Origin: Nocardia shimofusensis NBRC 100134
GTDB taxonomy: Bacteria > Actinomycetota > Actinomycetes > Mycobacteriales > Mycobacteriaceae
Reading direction: 5' to 3'
DNA length: 64,000 bases
NCBI RefSeq assembly: GCF_001613125.1
Contig: NZ_BDBT01000019.1
Coordinates: forward strand, 1-64,000
This document shows, in pieces, positions 1 to 9,300 of the stretch. Position 1 is the first letter of the stretch. Each line of letters opens with the position of its first letter. The notes below the pieces were generated by a model. The model did no database searches, was not told the origin of the DNA, and worked only from the letters and a program-made list of their open reading frames with translations. The position numbers and the translations under genes were made by a program.

Positions 1-352
1 CGGCCCCGCGCGCGCCGAGCACGAGCAGTCCGGGCCGCAGCACCTCGACGCCGGGCGCCGTCGCCTCGACCGCCGCGACCACCGGATCGAACAATCGCGC
101 GTCCCGATCCGGGTCGGCCTGCGCCAGATACAGATCCGGGCAGCACACCTGCGCCTCCCGCCGCCGTGCGCCGCGCCGTACCCCCTCGGCCCGCGCGGTC
201 GCCGAGCACGCCGACACCCGGCCCGCCGCCAGCACCGCCACCGGTCGCGACGCGGGCACCCCGGCCGCGGCCGCCGCGGCGACCGCGGGCCAGTCCTGGC
301 ACCACACCGCCAGCACCCGATTCGCCCGAGTCCGAGCCGCCGACGCGGTCAC
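1..352 (-). CDS. imuB: DNA polymerase Y-family protein ImuB, 3' part missing
   Basis: N-terminal 117 residues of a Y-family polymerase homologue; the gene runs off the left edge. The visible protein has the typical opening (RVLAVWCQDWPAVAAA) and a region ending VCCPDLYLAQADPDRDAR. In mycobacteria ImuB acts with ImuA' and DnaE2 in SOS-induced mutagenic translesion synthesis, bridging them through the beta clamp; it usually lacks the catalytic acidic residues, which cannot be judged here. The GTG start at 352 lies 17 bases after the imuA' stop, so the two genes form one transcript. The exact start is uncertain because the frame is open upstream. Confidence 0.85.
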   Translation of the reverse strand, partial: MTASAARTRANRVLAVWCQDWPAVAAAAAAGVPASRPVAVLAAGRVSACSATARAEGVRRGARRREAQVCCPDLYLAQADPDRDARLFDPVVAAVEATAPGVEVLRPGLLVLGARGA

Positions 353-368
353 GCCGAGGTAGCGCGGC

Positions 369-1136
369 TCACGACACCGCTCCGCGCGCGACGGAGAGGT
401 CGCCGGACGTTTGCTCCCCGCCCACGGTGCACCAATCCACGCGACCGCCGTTGGGGCGCAACTCGATTCGACCGCAGCGCGGCGGTCCCGCCCGATGCGC
501 GGCCGCCACGTCGAGGCAGAACGAGCGCAGCCTGCCGTGTCCCGCGCCGAGCCCGGCGTATCCGGCGATCCTGGCGTCCATCCGCACGGTGGCGTCGGGC
601 CAGTGGCCGTCGGTGACCACCAGGGTGGCGCCCTTGGCCCGGGCGCGGGCGGCGATCACCCTGGCCCGGGAAGGCGGCACGCTCGCTCCGCGCAGGCCGA
701 GCACGATCAGGTCGATGCCGTCGAGCAGGACCGCGGCGATCTCGACCGGGTCCGGTCCCGGCTCCGGGATCACGGCCAATCTGCCCAGTTCGGCACCCAT
801 TTCCGCGGCGGCGAGCAGGCCGAAACCTGGCAGCCCGGCGACGGCGGCGTGCTTGCCGTGCGCGGTCGCCGCGGCCAGCATGCCCGCCAGCAGCGATCGG
901 GCCCCGGTGTAGGACACCACCGTCCCGGCGCCGAGCCCGCCGCCGGGCAGCAGATCGGCCAGGGCGGGCGGCACCGGTAGCGTCTCGCGCTGATCCCGCG
1001 CCGCGGGCCGCCTGCCCGCCGACGATTCACCCCGGCTCGGCACGGCCGCCATCCGGCGCCGCAACTCGGCCAGTTTCCGTTGCCTCTCGGTCTCCCGCCG
1101 CTGTCTCTCGACCTCATACAGTGTGTCCGCACCCAT
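369..1136 (-). CDS. imuA': Mutasome accessory protein ImuA'
   Basis: About 255 residues with a RecA/SulA-like core. The protein opens with a charged helix rich in Arg/Glu ([13 protein letters not shown]) and then [19 protein letters not shown], the typical entry to the RecA-like fold, but the P-loop lysine is absent (SYTGARSL where a Walker A would sit), as in other ImuA' proteins. Known role of the family: partner of ImuB and DnaE2 in damage-induced mutagenesis. ATG at 1136 was chosen; in-frame GTGs at 1139 and 1145 are alternatives. A LexA-type box at 1223-1238 lies just upstream and imuB follows directly. Confidence 0.85.
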   Translation of the reverse strand: MGADTLYEVERQRRETERQRKLAELRRRMAAVPSRGESSAGRRPAARDQRETLPVPPALADLLPGGGLGAGTVVSYTGARSLLAGMLAAATAHGKHAAVAGLPGFGLLAAAEMGAELGRLAVIPEPGPDPVEIAAVLLDGIDLIVLGLRGASVPPSRARVIAARARAKGATLVVTDGHWPDATVRMDARIAGYAGLGAGHGRLRSFCLDVAAAHRAGPPRCGRIELRPNGGRVDWCTVGGEQTSGDLSVARGAVS

Positions 1137-1222
1137 CACCAGCACCCACTTTCCCGATGGCCCCGCGGCGAAGCCGAGCGATGAACTTCGAGCGCCAGCA
1201 TCGTTTCAGCTATCGATCTGCA

Positions 1223-1238
1223 TCGAATATACGTTCGA
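1223..1238. promoter_or_regulatory. LexA-binding (SOS) box
   Basis: The sequence TCGAAT-ATAC-GTTCGA differs by one base from the mycobacterial/Bacillus-type SOS consensus TCGAAC-N4-GTTCGA. It lies 87 bases upstream of the imuA' start, in the gap shared with the divergent kinase gene. The match and its position ahead of a mutasome operon, a classic LexA target, make LexA control of imuA'-imuB very likely; an effect on the kinase is possible but untested. Confidence 0.85.
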
Positions 1239-1362
1239 ATGCCTGAGAACAGAAGACCACCCCGGAAGATCACCGCGGCGCCCCTGTCCGCACTCCTGCG
1301 CGGGCGGTGAGGGCCGAGGCGAATCAGGCCGCCTACCACCGAATTCGGCTACCCTGCACACC

Positions 1363-2478
1363 ATGATCGATCGTGCCCGTCCCATCGTCGGCCCCGACTA
1401 TCTGGTCGCAGGCCGCTACCGCCTCCGTGCCAAACTGGGTGGTGGCGGCATGGGCGCGGTGTGGCTGGCCCACGACCGGCTGCTCGACCGGGAAGTCGCG
1501 ATCAAGCAGGTGCTTTCCACCGCGGGCCTGCCGGAGGCCGAAGCCGCCCGCATCCGCGAACAGATCGTGCACGAGGGCCGGGTCGCGGCCAAGCTCTCCC
1601 ACGAGCACGCCATCGCCGTCTACGACGTGGTGCTCGAAGCAGGCGAACCCTGGCTGGTGATGGAACACTTACCCTCGCGCAGCGTGGCGCGGGCCCTCGG
1701 TATGGTCGACACGCTGCCGGTGCTCGAAGTCGCCCAGATCGGCGCGCAGGTCGCCGACGCGCTGGCCGCGGCGCACGCGGTGGGCATCGTGCACCGCGAC
1801 ATCAAGCCGGGCAACATCCTCGTCGCCGACCGCGGTCCTCGCGTCGGCTACGCCAAGCTCAGCGACTTCGGCATCTCGCGAGGCGCGGGCGACGCCGCCG
1901 ACGAACCGGACGGCATCATCACCGGCACCCCCGCCTACCTGCCGCCCGAGGTGGCCCGCGGCGCGCAGCCCACCACCGCCAGCGATGTGTTCTCCCTCGG
2001 CGCCACCCTCTACACCGCCATCGAGGGGCAGCCGCCGTTCGGCATGGACGACGACAGCGATGTCCTGGTGCATCGGGCCGCGATGGCCCAGATCATCCCG
2101 CCGCAGCGCACCGGCGAGCTCACCGCCGCGCTGCTGCACATGCTGGAACCGGCCCCGCAGCGCAGGCCGACGATGGCGCAGGCGCGCGACGAGATCCTCG
2201 CGGCCGCGTTCGGACCCGGCACCGCCTCCTACATCCTCGGCGCGCCGGTGCGCACCGAGGACGGCACCATTCCGTCCTGGGCCACCCGCAACGGCTCCAT
2301 CGGCCTGCGCAGCCCGCATTCGGCGCCGCTGCCGCGCCCGCATCGCGGCGCGACCGCACCGCAGGCCCAGCGCGGGCGGGCAGCCGCGCCCAAGCAGGCC
2401 AATGCCGCGCTCGCGGTCACCATCGGCCTGCTCATCGGGCTGATCATCATCATCGGCGTCATCGTCATCGCCATGTGA
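1363..2478 (+). CDS. Membrane-anchored Ser/Thr protein kinase
   Basis: 371 residues. Hanks-type kinase domain with glycine loop GGGGMGAVWLAHD (about residues 25-37), ATP-binding lysine in VAIKQV, catalytic loop HRDIKPGNIL, DFGIS and an APE-like PPEV. A proline/arginine-rich linker leads to a single C-terminal transmembrane helix (GLLIGLIIIIGVIVIAM), with no external sensor domain behind it. ATG at 1363 starts just before the first conserved segment; the frame is open further upstream but that part is poor coding sequence. It diverges from imuA' and converges with the response regulator gene 22 bases away. Substrate unknown. Confidence 0.9.
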   Translation: MIDRARPIVGPDYLVAGRYRLRAKLGGGGMGAVWLAHDRLLDREVAIKQVLSTAGLPEAEAARIREQIVHEGRVAAKLSHEHAIAVYDVVLEAGEPWLVMEHLPSRSVARALGMVDTLPVLEVAQIGAQVADALAAAHAVGIVHRDIKPGNILVADRGPRVGYAKLSDFGISRGAGDAADEPDGIITGTPAYLPPEVARGAQPTTASDVFSLGATLYTAIEGQPPFGMDDDSDVLVHRAAMAQIIPPQRTGELTAALLHMLEPAPQRRPTMAQARDEILAAAFGPGTASYILGAPVRTEDGTIPSWATRNGSIGLRSPHSAPLPRPHRGATAPQAQRGRAAAPKQANAALAVTIGLLIGLIIIIGVIVIAM

Positions 2479-2500
2479 GGATCCCGCCCGCGAGTACGCC

Positions 2501-3142
2501 TCAGTCGATACGGCGGCGGTGCGCCCAACGGGTCAGCGCGTTGCGATTGGACTGCTGGGTCTTACGCAACACATTGGAGGCGTGCGTCTCGACGGTCTTC
2601 ACCGAGATGAACAGCGTCTCGGCGATCTCGCGGTAGGTGTAGCCGCGTGCCAGCAGGCGCAGTACCTCGAGTTCCCTGGGCGTCAGCGAATCCAGTTCCG
2701 GGTCGAGCGGCGGCTCGGGCACCGGCGAACGACCTGTGAAGGAGTCCAGCACGAAACCGGCCAGCCGCGGGCTGAACACGGCATCGCCACCGGCCACCCG
2801 GCGGATGCCGTCGGCCAGCTCCGCCCCGGAGATCGTCTTGGTGACGTAGCCGCGCGCACCCGCGCGGATCACCGCGATCACGTCCTCGGCGGCATCGGAC
2901 ACGCTCAACGCCAGGCACACCGGACCGTCCTCGATTCCCGAGAGCACCGCCACCCCGCCGCCGTCGGGCATGTGCACGTCCAGCAGCACCACATCGGGGC
3001 GGGTGCCCTCGATACCGGCGATCGCCTCGGCCACCCCGCCCGCCTCACCGACCACCTCGAGATCGGCCTCCCGGCTCAGTTCCGCCCGCACCCCCGATCG
3101 GAACACCGCGTGATCGTCGACGAGAAAGACCCGCACGGTCAC
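2501..3142 (-). CDS. NarL/LuxR-family response regulator
   Basis: 213 residues. Receiver domain at the N-terminus (VFLVDDHAVFRSGV, phosphoacceptor Asp in VVLLDVHMPDGGG, switch Lys in YVTKTISG) and a C-terminal LuxR-type helix-turn-helix (LTPRELEVLRLLARGYTYREIA, ISVKTVETHASNVL). It lies 68 bases downstream of a PspC-domain histidine kinase on the same strand and is its likely partner. The GTG start at 3142 gives a complete receiver domain. Confidence 0.93.
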   Translation of the reverse strand: MTVRVFLVDDHAVFRSGVRAELSREADLEVVGEAGGVAEAIAGIEGTRPDVVLLDVHMPDGGGVAVLSGIEDGPVCLALSVSDAAEDVIAVIRAGARGYVTKTISGAELADGIRRVAGGDAVFSPRLAGFVLDSFTGRSPVPEPPLDPELDSLTPRELEVLRLLARGYTYREIAETLFISVKTVETHASNVLRKTQQSNRNALTRWAHRRRID

Positions 3143-3210
3143 CTGTTCGTCTCCTCACCTGTCCGCCGGCCCGGACACGCTCCGGCCGCACACCATCGGT
3201 ACCACATCTG

Positions 3211-4755
3211 CTAGTTCCCGGCCCCCGAGGCGAACCCGAACCCCGAGGCGAACTCGTGCGCAGACGCGCGGCCGCGCGGCGGTACGGGGCCGGCGACGGA
3301 CGAGGAGTCGCCCGACCCCGGCGAAGACGCCGGGGCCGGATCGGACGCAGGCGGGGGGTCTGTCGGCGGCAAGGGGTCGGAGACCTCCGGCTCGGACGCG
3401 GCGGCGTCACGTGCGTCGGCGTCGGCCTCGGAGTCGGGCCCGACTGCACCGGTGTCACTGCGAGGCATGAAGATGCGAACCTCGGTGCCGCGTCCCGGCG
3501 TGGACAGGATCTCCACCCGGCCGCCCCTGCGCTCGATCCGCCCCCGGACCGACTTGGCCAGTCCCTGCCGATCCGCGGACACCGCCGCCGGGTCGAAACC
3601 GGCGCCGCGATCCCGCACGAACACGCTCACCTGATGCGGCTCCACTTCGGCGAACAAGTCGACCGTCGGCACACCGGCGTGCTTGGCGGCATTGACCATC
3701 GCCTCCCTGGCCGCGCCGAGCAGAGCCGTGAAGTGCTCCTTGGGCAGGCCGGACCCCGAGTCGGCGACATCCATCGTGACGTCGCCGACGGTGACCGGCG
3801 TGACCTTCACCCCGTGCTGATCCTCCACCTCGCCCGCGATGGTGCGCAGAGCCGCGGCGAGACTGGAGTGCGCGGGCCCGCTGTCCTCGAACAGCCAGCG
3901 CCGCAACTCCCGTTCCTGGCTACGCGCCAGCCGCACCACCTCGTGCGGGTTCTCGGCCTGTCGCTGGATGAGCGCCAGCGTCTGCAGCACCGAATCGTGC
4001 AGGTGCGAGGCGATCTCCTCGCGTTCTTCGTTGCGAATCCTGGCGGCGCGCTCGGTGTCGAGCGCCCTGGCCATCCGCAGCCACAGCGGCACGGTCAACA
4101 GCCCGCCGCCGACCAGCGTGACCACCACCGCGATCAGCGCCGACCCGAGCGAGCTCAGATCGATGCGGGCCAGCACCAGCACACCGAGACCGAGCACCAC
4201 CAGGGTCGTACCGGCGACGATGCGCGCCCAGGTGATCACCGTCGGGCGGGCGGGCAGACCGAACAGCGAGCGCGGTCCGTCGGTGTCGTACTCACGCCAC
4301 ACCAGCGCCGCACCGACCGCGACGACCACGACCGGCGCGATCACCTTCGCGGCCACGGTCGCGTTCATCAGCCAGGAGATCGCGATGGCCAGGCCGATCC
4401 CGAGCATCGCCAGGCCGATCGCCTGCCTGCGCTCGGTGGCGGAGGGCTCGTCGGAGTCGTAACCGCCGGGGGTGAAGACCCACAGCATGCCGTAGGCGAC
4501 GATCCCCGCACCGGCCAGCGCCGACAGCAGGACGAACACCATCCGAATGGTGAACACGTCCAGCCCGAGATGGTCGGACAGACCACCGGCCACCCCACCG
4601 ACGATCCGTCCCCCCGAGCGCCGGACCAGGCGCACCGGCGGACTGCCCACATCGAGCACCGGCGTGGGCCCGTAACCGCGCGCGGGCACCGCCGGATCCC
4701 CCCAGGCGGGTGCTGCGCCGCGGGCGGCCTCGAACATGGGACCGGTCGGGTACAT
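3211..4755 (-). CDS. PspC-domain sensor histidine kinase
   Basis: 514 residues. The N-terminus carries a PspC domain (GRIVGGVAGGLSDHLGL, then a hydrophobic segment), followed by about four more membrane helices (roughly residues 110-230). The phosphoacceptor site is of the HisKA_3 class (EREEIASHLHDSVLQTLAL), followed by a HATPase domain (EAMVNAAKHAG; DRGAGFDP; STPGRGTEVRIFMP). An acidic, proline/serine-rich tail of about 85 residues ends the protein. ATG at 4755 (MYPTGPMFEA) is preferred over a GTG ten codons upstream. With the adjacent response regulator and the LiaF-like PspC protein at 5764 it resembles a LiaFSR-type envelope-stress module. Confidence 0.92.
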   Translation of the reverse strand: MYPTGPMFEAARGAAPAWGDPAVPARGYGPTPVLDVGSPPVRLVRRSGGRIVGGVAGGLSDHLGLDVFTIRMVFVLLSALAGAGIVAYGMLWVFTPGGYDSDEPSATERRQAIGLAMLGIGLAIAISWLMNATVAAKVIAPVVVVAVGAALVWREYDTDGPRSLFGLPARPTVITWARIVAGTTLVVLGLGVLVLARIDLSSLGSALIAVVVTLVGGGLLTVPLWLRMARALDTERAARIRNEEREEIASHLHDSVLQTLALIQRQAENPHEVVRLARSQERELRRWLFEDSGPAHSSLAAALRTIAGEVEDQHGVKVTPVTVGDVTMDVADSGSGLPKEHFTALLGAAREAMVNAAKHAGVPTVDLFAEVEPHQVSVFVRDRGAGFDPAAVSADRQGLAKSVRGRIERRGGRVEILSTPGRGTEVRIFMPRSDTGAVGPDSEADADARDAAASEPEVSDPLPPTDPPPASDPAPASSPGSGDSSSVAGPVPPRGRASAHEFASGFGFASGAGN

Positions 4756-5021
4756 AGCTTCGATACTGGCACGCCGACCGGACACCGAGCATCGGGATTC
4801 CCCCTGATCTTCACCCCTACCGGCCGATGTTCGCGCAGGTCATCGCATCTCCGGGCGGGCGGCATGCGGTGGGCACACCGCTCGTCCCGCTCGAAACCCG
4901 CTGTCGGCAAAGACTTTCCAAGCTTTCTTTCAGCTGAGCGGGGCAGGATCGTTTCGACCGAACCGGATGAGACCGGGGAGCGCACCTCGCGTGGGGCGGG
5001 GTGGAATCGAGGGGGAAGCAC

Positions 5022-5663
5022 ATGTATGCAAAGACGGGCGCGCTCGTCGCCGCGCTGATCACCGGTTGTGTCCTCGCGGCGGCGCCCGCGGCGAACGCGG
5101 CGCAACTGCCGCCGCACGAGCGCACCTACACCGCACCCGACGGCGCGCAGTTCACCGTCGGCCACCGCGATCACCAGGTGCGCCCGGCCGCGTCGCTCAA
5201 CCTGATGCCGACCAACCGCGACGTCTTCGTCGACAACACCTTCTACGGGCGGGTCAGCGAGGGGACGGGCCTGCTGAAGGCGGGCTACCTGGTGGCCTGC
5301 GCGGTCGATCTGACCACCGAGCTGGACCTGCACGCCGGAATCGACATGAACGCGGATCTGCGCGTCGGACTGTCACTGGGCGTGGAGTCCCTGGTGCCGA
5401 ACCTCGACCTCGGTGTCGGGCCGAGTCTCGGTGCGGGGCTTGGCGTCGACCTGACGCTGGAGCCCGGCAAGGTCACCGACGTGCCGGCCGGCGAGCACGC
5501 GCTCACGCCGGGTTCGGACGGCTATGTCTACAGCCGGGACCGCCACATCCACGTGGCGGGCTGCGGAGGGCCGCTCACCGTCCAGCCGTACGCGCTGATC
5601 ACCGTCGACACAACGGAGGTCAGCGCAGAAGGAGCAGTCGTGGGAGACCCGTTCACCATGTGA
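5022..5663 (+). CDS. MspA-family outer membrane porin
   Basis: 213 residues. A Sec signal peptide (AALITGCVLAAAPAANA, cleavage after ANA) is followed by an MspA-like body: TNRDVFVDNTFYGRV, GYLVACAVDL, repeated Gly/Leu beta strands and a C-terminal GCGGPLTVQPYALITVDT. MspA proteins form octameric channels in the mycolic-acid outer membrane. ATG at 5022 is chosen because GAGGGGG sits just upstream; an ATG seven codons earlier would put that site inside the gene. It lies between the histidine kinase and the LiaF-like gene, so it may belong to the same envelope-response group. Confidence 0.87.
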   Translation: MYAKTGALVAALITGCVLAAAPAANAAQLPPHERTYTAPDGAQFTVGHRDHQVRPAASLNLMPTNRDVFVDNTFYGRVSEGTGLLKAGYLVACAVDLTTELDLHAGIDMNADLRVGLSLGVESLVPNLDLGVGPSLGAGLGVDLTLEPGKVTDVPAGEHALTPGSDGYVYSRDRHIHVAGCGGPLTVQPYALITVDTTEVSAEGAVVGDPFTM

Positions 5664-5675
5664 TCGGCGGAGGTG

Positions 5676-5719
5676 ACCCTGGTCCGCCGGACTCGGCGGG
5701 TCCGGTGGATTTTCAGGGT
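5676..5719 (+). terminator. Nested hairpin after the porin gene
   Basis: Inner stem CCGCCG-GACT-CGGCGG (5684-5699) lies within an outer stem ACCCTG (5676-5681) / CAGGGT (5714-5719), followed by a short run TTACCCCC. It sits 13 bases after the porin stop, consistent with an intrinsic terminator separating the porin from the next gene; no U-tract is present, as is common in actinobacteria. Confidence 0.5.
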
Positions 5720-5763
5720 TACCCCCGATGCGATCGGCCGCACCCGCGCTCACCATGGAGAAC

Positions 5764-7428
5764 ATGACCAGAACGAGCTTCGGGGATCAGCTCCAGCAGA
5801 TATGGCGGACGCGGCCGGTGCGGCTTCCGCGGCACGGCCCGATCGCGGGCGTCGCCGCGGGTTTCGGCCGACGCTACAACGTCGACCCGGTGCTGATCCG
5901 GGTCGCGTTCGTGGTCTCGAGCATGTTCGGCGGCGCGGGCATCATGCTGTACCTGCTGGCCTGGTTGCTGCTGGCCGAGGAGGGTGAGCGGCTCTCACCG
6001 GCCGAATCGCTGTTCGGCCGCAAGCAGTACGGCGAGCAGACCGGCCAGTCGCAGACCAAGACGATCGTGCTCATGGTCGCGCTCGCCATCGCGGTCACCA
6101 CGGTCGGACCCATCGGGGTCGAGATGGCCGGGTCCGGGATGATCAGCCTCGCGCTGATGCTGGCGGGCTGGTGGATGCTGTTCATGCGCTTCCCGCAGCC
6201 GCCGCCGGGCACCAGTCCATGGGATGCCGACGACGTCCCCACGACCGCGACCGGCTATCCGGGGACGGCGTTCCCGGCCGCTCCGCCGCGGCCCCCCGGC
6301 GCGTACTACTCGCCGTTCGGGTCGTCGGCTCCCCCGCAGGCCGCGCAGTCCCCGGCGCCGCCGATGTACACGCCCTATACGAAGCTGCCGGAGTACTACG
6401 AGCCCGACCCGAGGACCGACGTGACCGTCTCCGATCCCGCCGCATCCACCCCCGCGGCCCCTGAAGCCCCGGAAGCCGAAAACCCGAAGCCGTCCACCTC
6501 GGCATCCGCCACGGCATCCGATTCGTCCCCCACCACGAGCCCGAATCCGGAGAAGCCCGCCGACACGGACAACCCCGCCACGCAAGGCACCGCCGCCACG
6601 CAAGACACCGCAGAGGCGAGCGACACTCCGAAAACGGCAGACCCGGCCCCGGCGGACGGCATCGGACCGAACCTCCGGAAATCGCCCAGCGGCGACGGCG
6701 GATCGCCCACCGCTACCCGCGACCCCCTGCCGACCGGACTGCCCGGCCTGGACACCCCGGTCCCGCCGGCCTGGGATCCGCTGGGCGTCGCTCCGCTGGC
6801 CTGGGATCTGCCGGACCCCACGCCGGCGTGCCCGATCGCCACCGTCGAGCCGGAGCGACCGCGTTCCCGGTTCACCCCGGTCGTGCTCGGCCTGGCCATC
6901 CTGGCCGCCGCCGGTGCGGGCGCGCTCGCCGCGGCGGGCGTGGAGTGGATGACACCGGGCCGTATCGCCGCCGTCGCGCTCGCCGTGATCGGGCTGGGTC
7001 TGGTGGCGGGCGCGTTCCTCCGGCGCGGCCACGGCCTGCTCGTGGTGACCGCTCCCCTGGCCGGCTTCGTCCTGCTCGCTTCGCTGATCGGCCCGATCGA
7101 CATCGACAGCACCACCATGGGCACGCGCGAATGGGCCCCCGCATCGGTCGCCGACCTGGAGTCGCGATACCAGCTCACGATGGGTGATGCCACGCTCGAC
7201 CTGCGCTCGGTGCAGCTCACCGAGGACCGTACGGTCGACATCGACGTGCGGATGGGCGAGGTGCGTATCCTCGTGCCCGCCGACATGACCCTGCGTACCG
7301 ACTGCGACGTCTCGATCGGCGAAATGCAGTGTCCTTCGGGTATATCCGGCCCGAACACACCGGGCGCCCCGGTCCTCGACCTGAACATCGACGTCCATAT
7401 GGGCAATGTGGAGGTGCACCGTGACTGA
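5764..7428 (+). CDS. PspC-domain membrane protein with LiaF-like C-terminus
   Basis: 554 residues. N-terminal PspC domain (GPIAGVAAGFGRRYNVDPVLIR, then helix AGIMLYLLAWLLLA), two more membrane helices, a long Pro/Ala/Thr-rich linker (about 200 residues), then two or three helices and a C-terminal soluble domain (LGDATLDLRSV with short repeated beta strands: DIDVRMGEVRILVP, DVSIGEMQC, DVHMGNVEV) like the LiaF/DUF4097 beta-fold. LiaF proteins restrain a partner histidine kinase; the PspC kinase at 3211-4755 is the obvious candidate. ATG at 5764 was chosen; ATG at 5755 is equally possible. The last eight bases overlap the next gene. Confidence 0.85.
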   Translation: MTRTSFGDQLQQIWRTRPVRLPRHGPIAGVAAGFGRRYNVDPVLIRVAFVVSSMFGGAGIMLYLLAWLLLAEEGERLSPAESLFGRKQYGEQTGQSQTKTIVLMVALAIAVTTVGPIGVEMAGSGMISLALMLAGWWMLFMRFPQPPPGTSPWDADDVPTTATGYPGTAFPAAPPRPPGAYYSPFGSSAPPQAAQSPAPPMYTPYTKLPEYYEPDPRTDVTVSDPAASTPAAPEAPEAENPKPSTSASATASDSSPTTSPNPEKPADTDNPATQGTAATQDTAEASDTPKTADPAPADGIGPNLRKSPSGDGGSPTATRDPLPTGLPGLDTPVPPAWDPLGVAPLAWDLPDPTPACPIATVEPERPRSRFTPVVLGLAILAAAGAGALAAAGVEWMTPGRIAAVALAVIGLGLVAGAFLRRGHGLLVVTAPLAGFVLLASLIGPIDIDSTTMGTREWAPASVADLESRYQLTMGDATLDLRSVQLTEDRTVDIDVRMGEVRILVPADMTLRTDCDVSIGEMQCPSGISGPNTPGAPVLDLNIDVHMGNVEVHRD

Positions 7429-7642
7429 GCACACCGAGCACAAGGACACCGCGAGCGCGCGCCGCGGCCGAGTCTCCGTCTCACTGCTGATCACCGGATT
7501 CGTGGCGCTGGTCATCAGCGTCTGGGGACTGGCGGGCGGCGCCGCCACCATCGGTGGCGCCGTCTCCCTCGGCTGGGTCCTGGTGATCGGCGCCATCGTC
7601 ATCGGCCTGCTGCTGGTGATCACACCCCAGCGCAGGCGTTAG
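7421..7642 (+). CDS. Small membrane protein
   Basis: 73 residues with a polar start and two hydrophobic helices (VSLLITGFVALVISVWGLAG and LGWVLVIGAIVIGLLLVI), ending in PQRRR. The GTG start at 7421 overlaps the end of the LiaF-like gene by eight bases, and GGAGGTG lies just before it inside that gene, so translation is probably coupled. No enzymatic motif is visible; a partner or stabiliser of the PspC/LiaF protein is a guess from position only. Confidence 0.75.
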   Translation: MTEHTEHKDTASARRGRVSVSLLITGFVALVISVWGLAGGAATIGGAVSLGWVLVIGAIVIGLLLVITPQRRR

Positions 7643-7664
7643 AGCCGCAGGCCGCCGGGCGCCG

Positions 7665-9239
7665 TCACTCCCACTCGATGGTGCCCGGCGGCTTGCTGGT
7701 CACGTCCAGCACGACCCGGTTGACCTCGGCCACCTCGTTGGTGATCCGGGTCGAGATGCGTTCGAGCACCTCGTAGGGCAGCCGAGTCCAGTCCGCCGTC
7801 ATGGCGTCCTCGCTCGAGACCGGGCGCAACACGATGGGATGGCCGTAGGTGCGGCCGTCGCCCTGCACGCCGACGCTGCGCACATCGGCGAGCAGCACCA
7901 CCGGGCACTGCCAGATCTGCCCGTCCAGCCCCGCCACGGTCAACTCCTCGCGGGCGATGGCGTCGGCCTGACGCAGCGTCTCCAGCCGGTCGGCATTCAC
8001 CTCGCCGATGATGCGGATCGCCAGACCCGGACCGGGGAACGGCTGACGGGCCACGATCTCCTCGGGCAGCCCCAGCTCGCGACCGACCGCGCGCACCTCG
8101 TCCTTGAACAGCAGGCGCAGCGGCTCGACCAGTTCGAACTCGAGATCCTCGGGCAGACCGCCGACATTGTGGTGCGACTTGATGTTCGCGGTGCCCGAGC
8201 CACCGCCGGACTCCACCACATCCGGGTAGAGCGTGCCCTGCACCAGGAACTCCACCTTCGGCAGCGCACCGTCCGCCTCGCCCTGCTCGGTGACGACCTC
8301 ACGCACCGCGTCCTCGAAGGAGCGGATGAACTCGCGGCCGATGATCTTGCGCTTCTGCTCGGGGTCGGTCACGCCCGACAGTTCACCCAGGAACTTGTCC
8401 ACCGCGTCGACGGTCACCAGCTTGGCGCCGGTCGAGGCGACGAAATCCTGCTGCACCTGCTCGCGCTCTCCGGCCCGCAACAGGCCGTGGTCGACGAATA
8501 CACAGGTCAGCCGGTCTCCGATGGCACGCTGCACGAGCGCCGCGGCGACCGCGCTGTCCACGCCGCCGGACAGGCCGCAGATGGCGTGGCCGTCGCCGAT
8601 CTGCTCACGGACCTGCTCGATCAGGCTCTCGGCGATGCTGGCGGGCGTCCAGGAAGCCGGGATGCCCGCCAGCTCGTGCAGGAACCGGCTGAGCACCTGC
8701 TGGCCGTGCGGGGAGTGCAGCACCTCGGGGTGGTACTGCACACCGGCGAGCCTGCGGGCCCTGTCCTCGAAGGCGGCGACCGGAGCGCCCGCGGTCGTGC
8801 CGGTGACCTCGAACCCGTCGGGCGCGTCGGTGACCGCGTCGCCGTGGCTCATCCACACCGGCTGGATCGTGGGCAGACCACCGTGCAGCAGGCCGCCGTC
8901 GATATTGAGCTCGGTGCGGCCGTACTCACGGGTGCCGGTGTGGGTGACGGTGCCGCCGAGCGCCTGCGCCATCGCCTGGAAGCCGTAGCAGATGCCGAAG
9001 ACCGGCAGGCCCAGATCGAACAGTCGCGGATCCAGCTGCGGCGCGCCCTCGGCGTACACGCTCGACGGACCACCCGAGAGGATCACCGCCAGCGGCTTGC
9101 GCTCGGTGATCTCCTCCACCGTGACGGTGTGCGGGACCACCTCGGAGTAGACGCTCGCCTCACGAACCCGACGGGCGATCAGCTGGGCGTATTGCGCGCC
9201 GAAGTCGATGACGAGGACCGGTCTCTGGGATTCTGCCAC
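7665..9239 (-). CDS. guaA: GMP synthase (glutamine-hydrolysing)
   Basis: 524 residues, full length. Converts XMP, glutamine and ATP to GMP in the cytoplasm. N-terminal class I glutamine amidotransferase ([20 protein letters not shown]; nucleophile Cys in FGICYGFQ; His/Glu in QYHPEV), then the ATP pyrophosphatase P-loop ([14 protein letters not shown]) and the C-terminal dimer domain ending PPGTIEWE. It converges with the small membrane protein gene and shares direction with guaB3 and guaB upstream. Confidence 0.98.
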   Translation of the reverse strand: MAESQRPVLVIDFGAQYAQLIARRVREASVYSEVVPHTVTVEEITERKPLAVILSGGPSSVYAEGAPQLDPRLFDLGLPVFGICYGFQAMAQALGGTVTHTGTREYGRTELNIDGGLLHGGLPTIQPVWMSHGDAVTDAPDGFEVTGTTAGAPVAAFEDRARRLAGVQYHPEVLHSPHGQQVLSRFLHELAGIPASWTPASIAESLIEQVREQIGDGHAICGLSGGVDSAVAAALVQRAIGDRLTCVFVDHGLLRAGEREQVQQDFVASTGAKLVTVDAVDKFLGELSGVTDPEQKRKIIGREFIRSFEDAVREVVTEQGEADGALPKVEFLVQGTLYPDVVESGGGSGTANIKSHHNVGGLPEDLEFELVEPLRLLFKDEVRAVGRELGLPEEIVARQPFPGPGLAIRIIGEVNADRLETLRQADAIAREELTVAGLDGQIWQCPVVLLADVRSVGVQGDGRTYGHPIVLRPVSSEDAMTADWTRLPYEVLERISTRITNEVAEVNRVVLDVTSKPPGTIEWE

Positions 9240-9300
9240 CGGCCCAGTCTAGTGAGGCGCCCGGCGCCGAAACGCACGGGCATCCCCGGTGCGTGCGAGG

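Noticed and set aside
3256-5058. 600-codon plus-strand frame
   Set aside because: Antisense to the histidine kinase; composition typical of a reverse-frame shadow.
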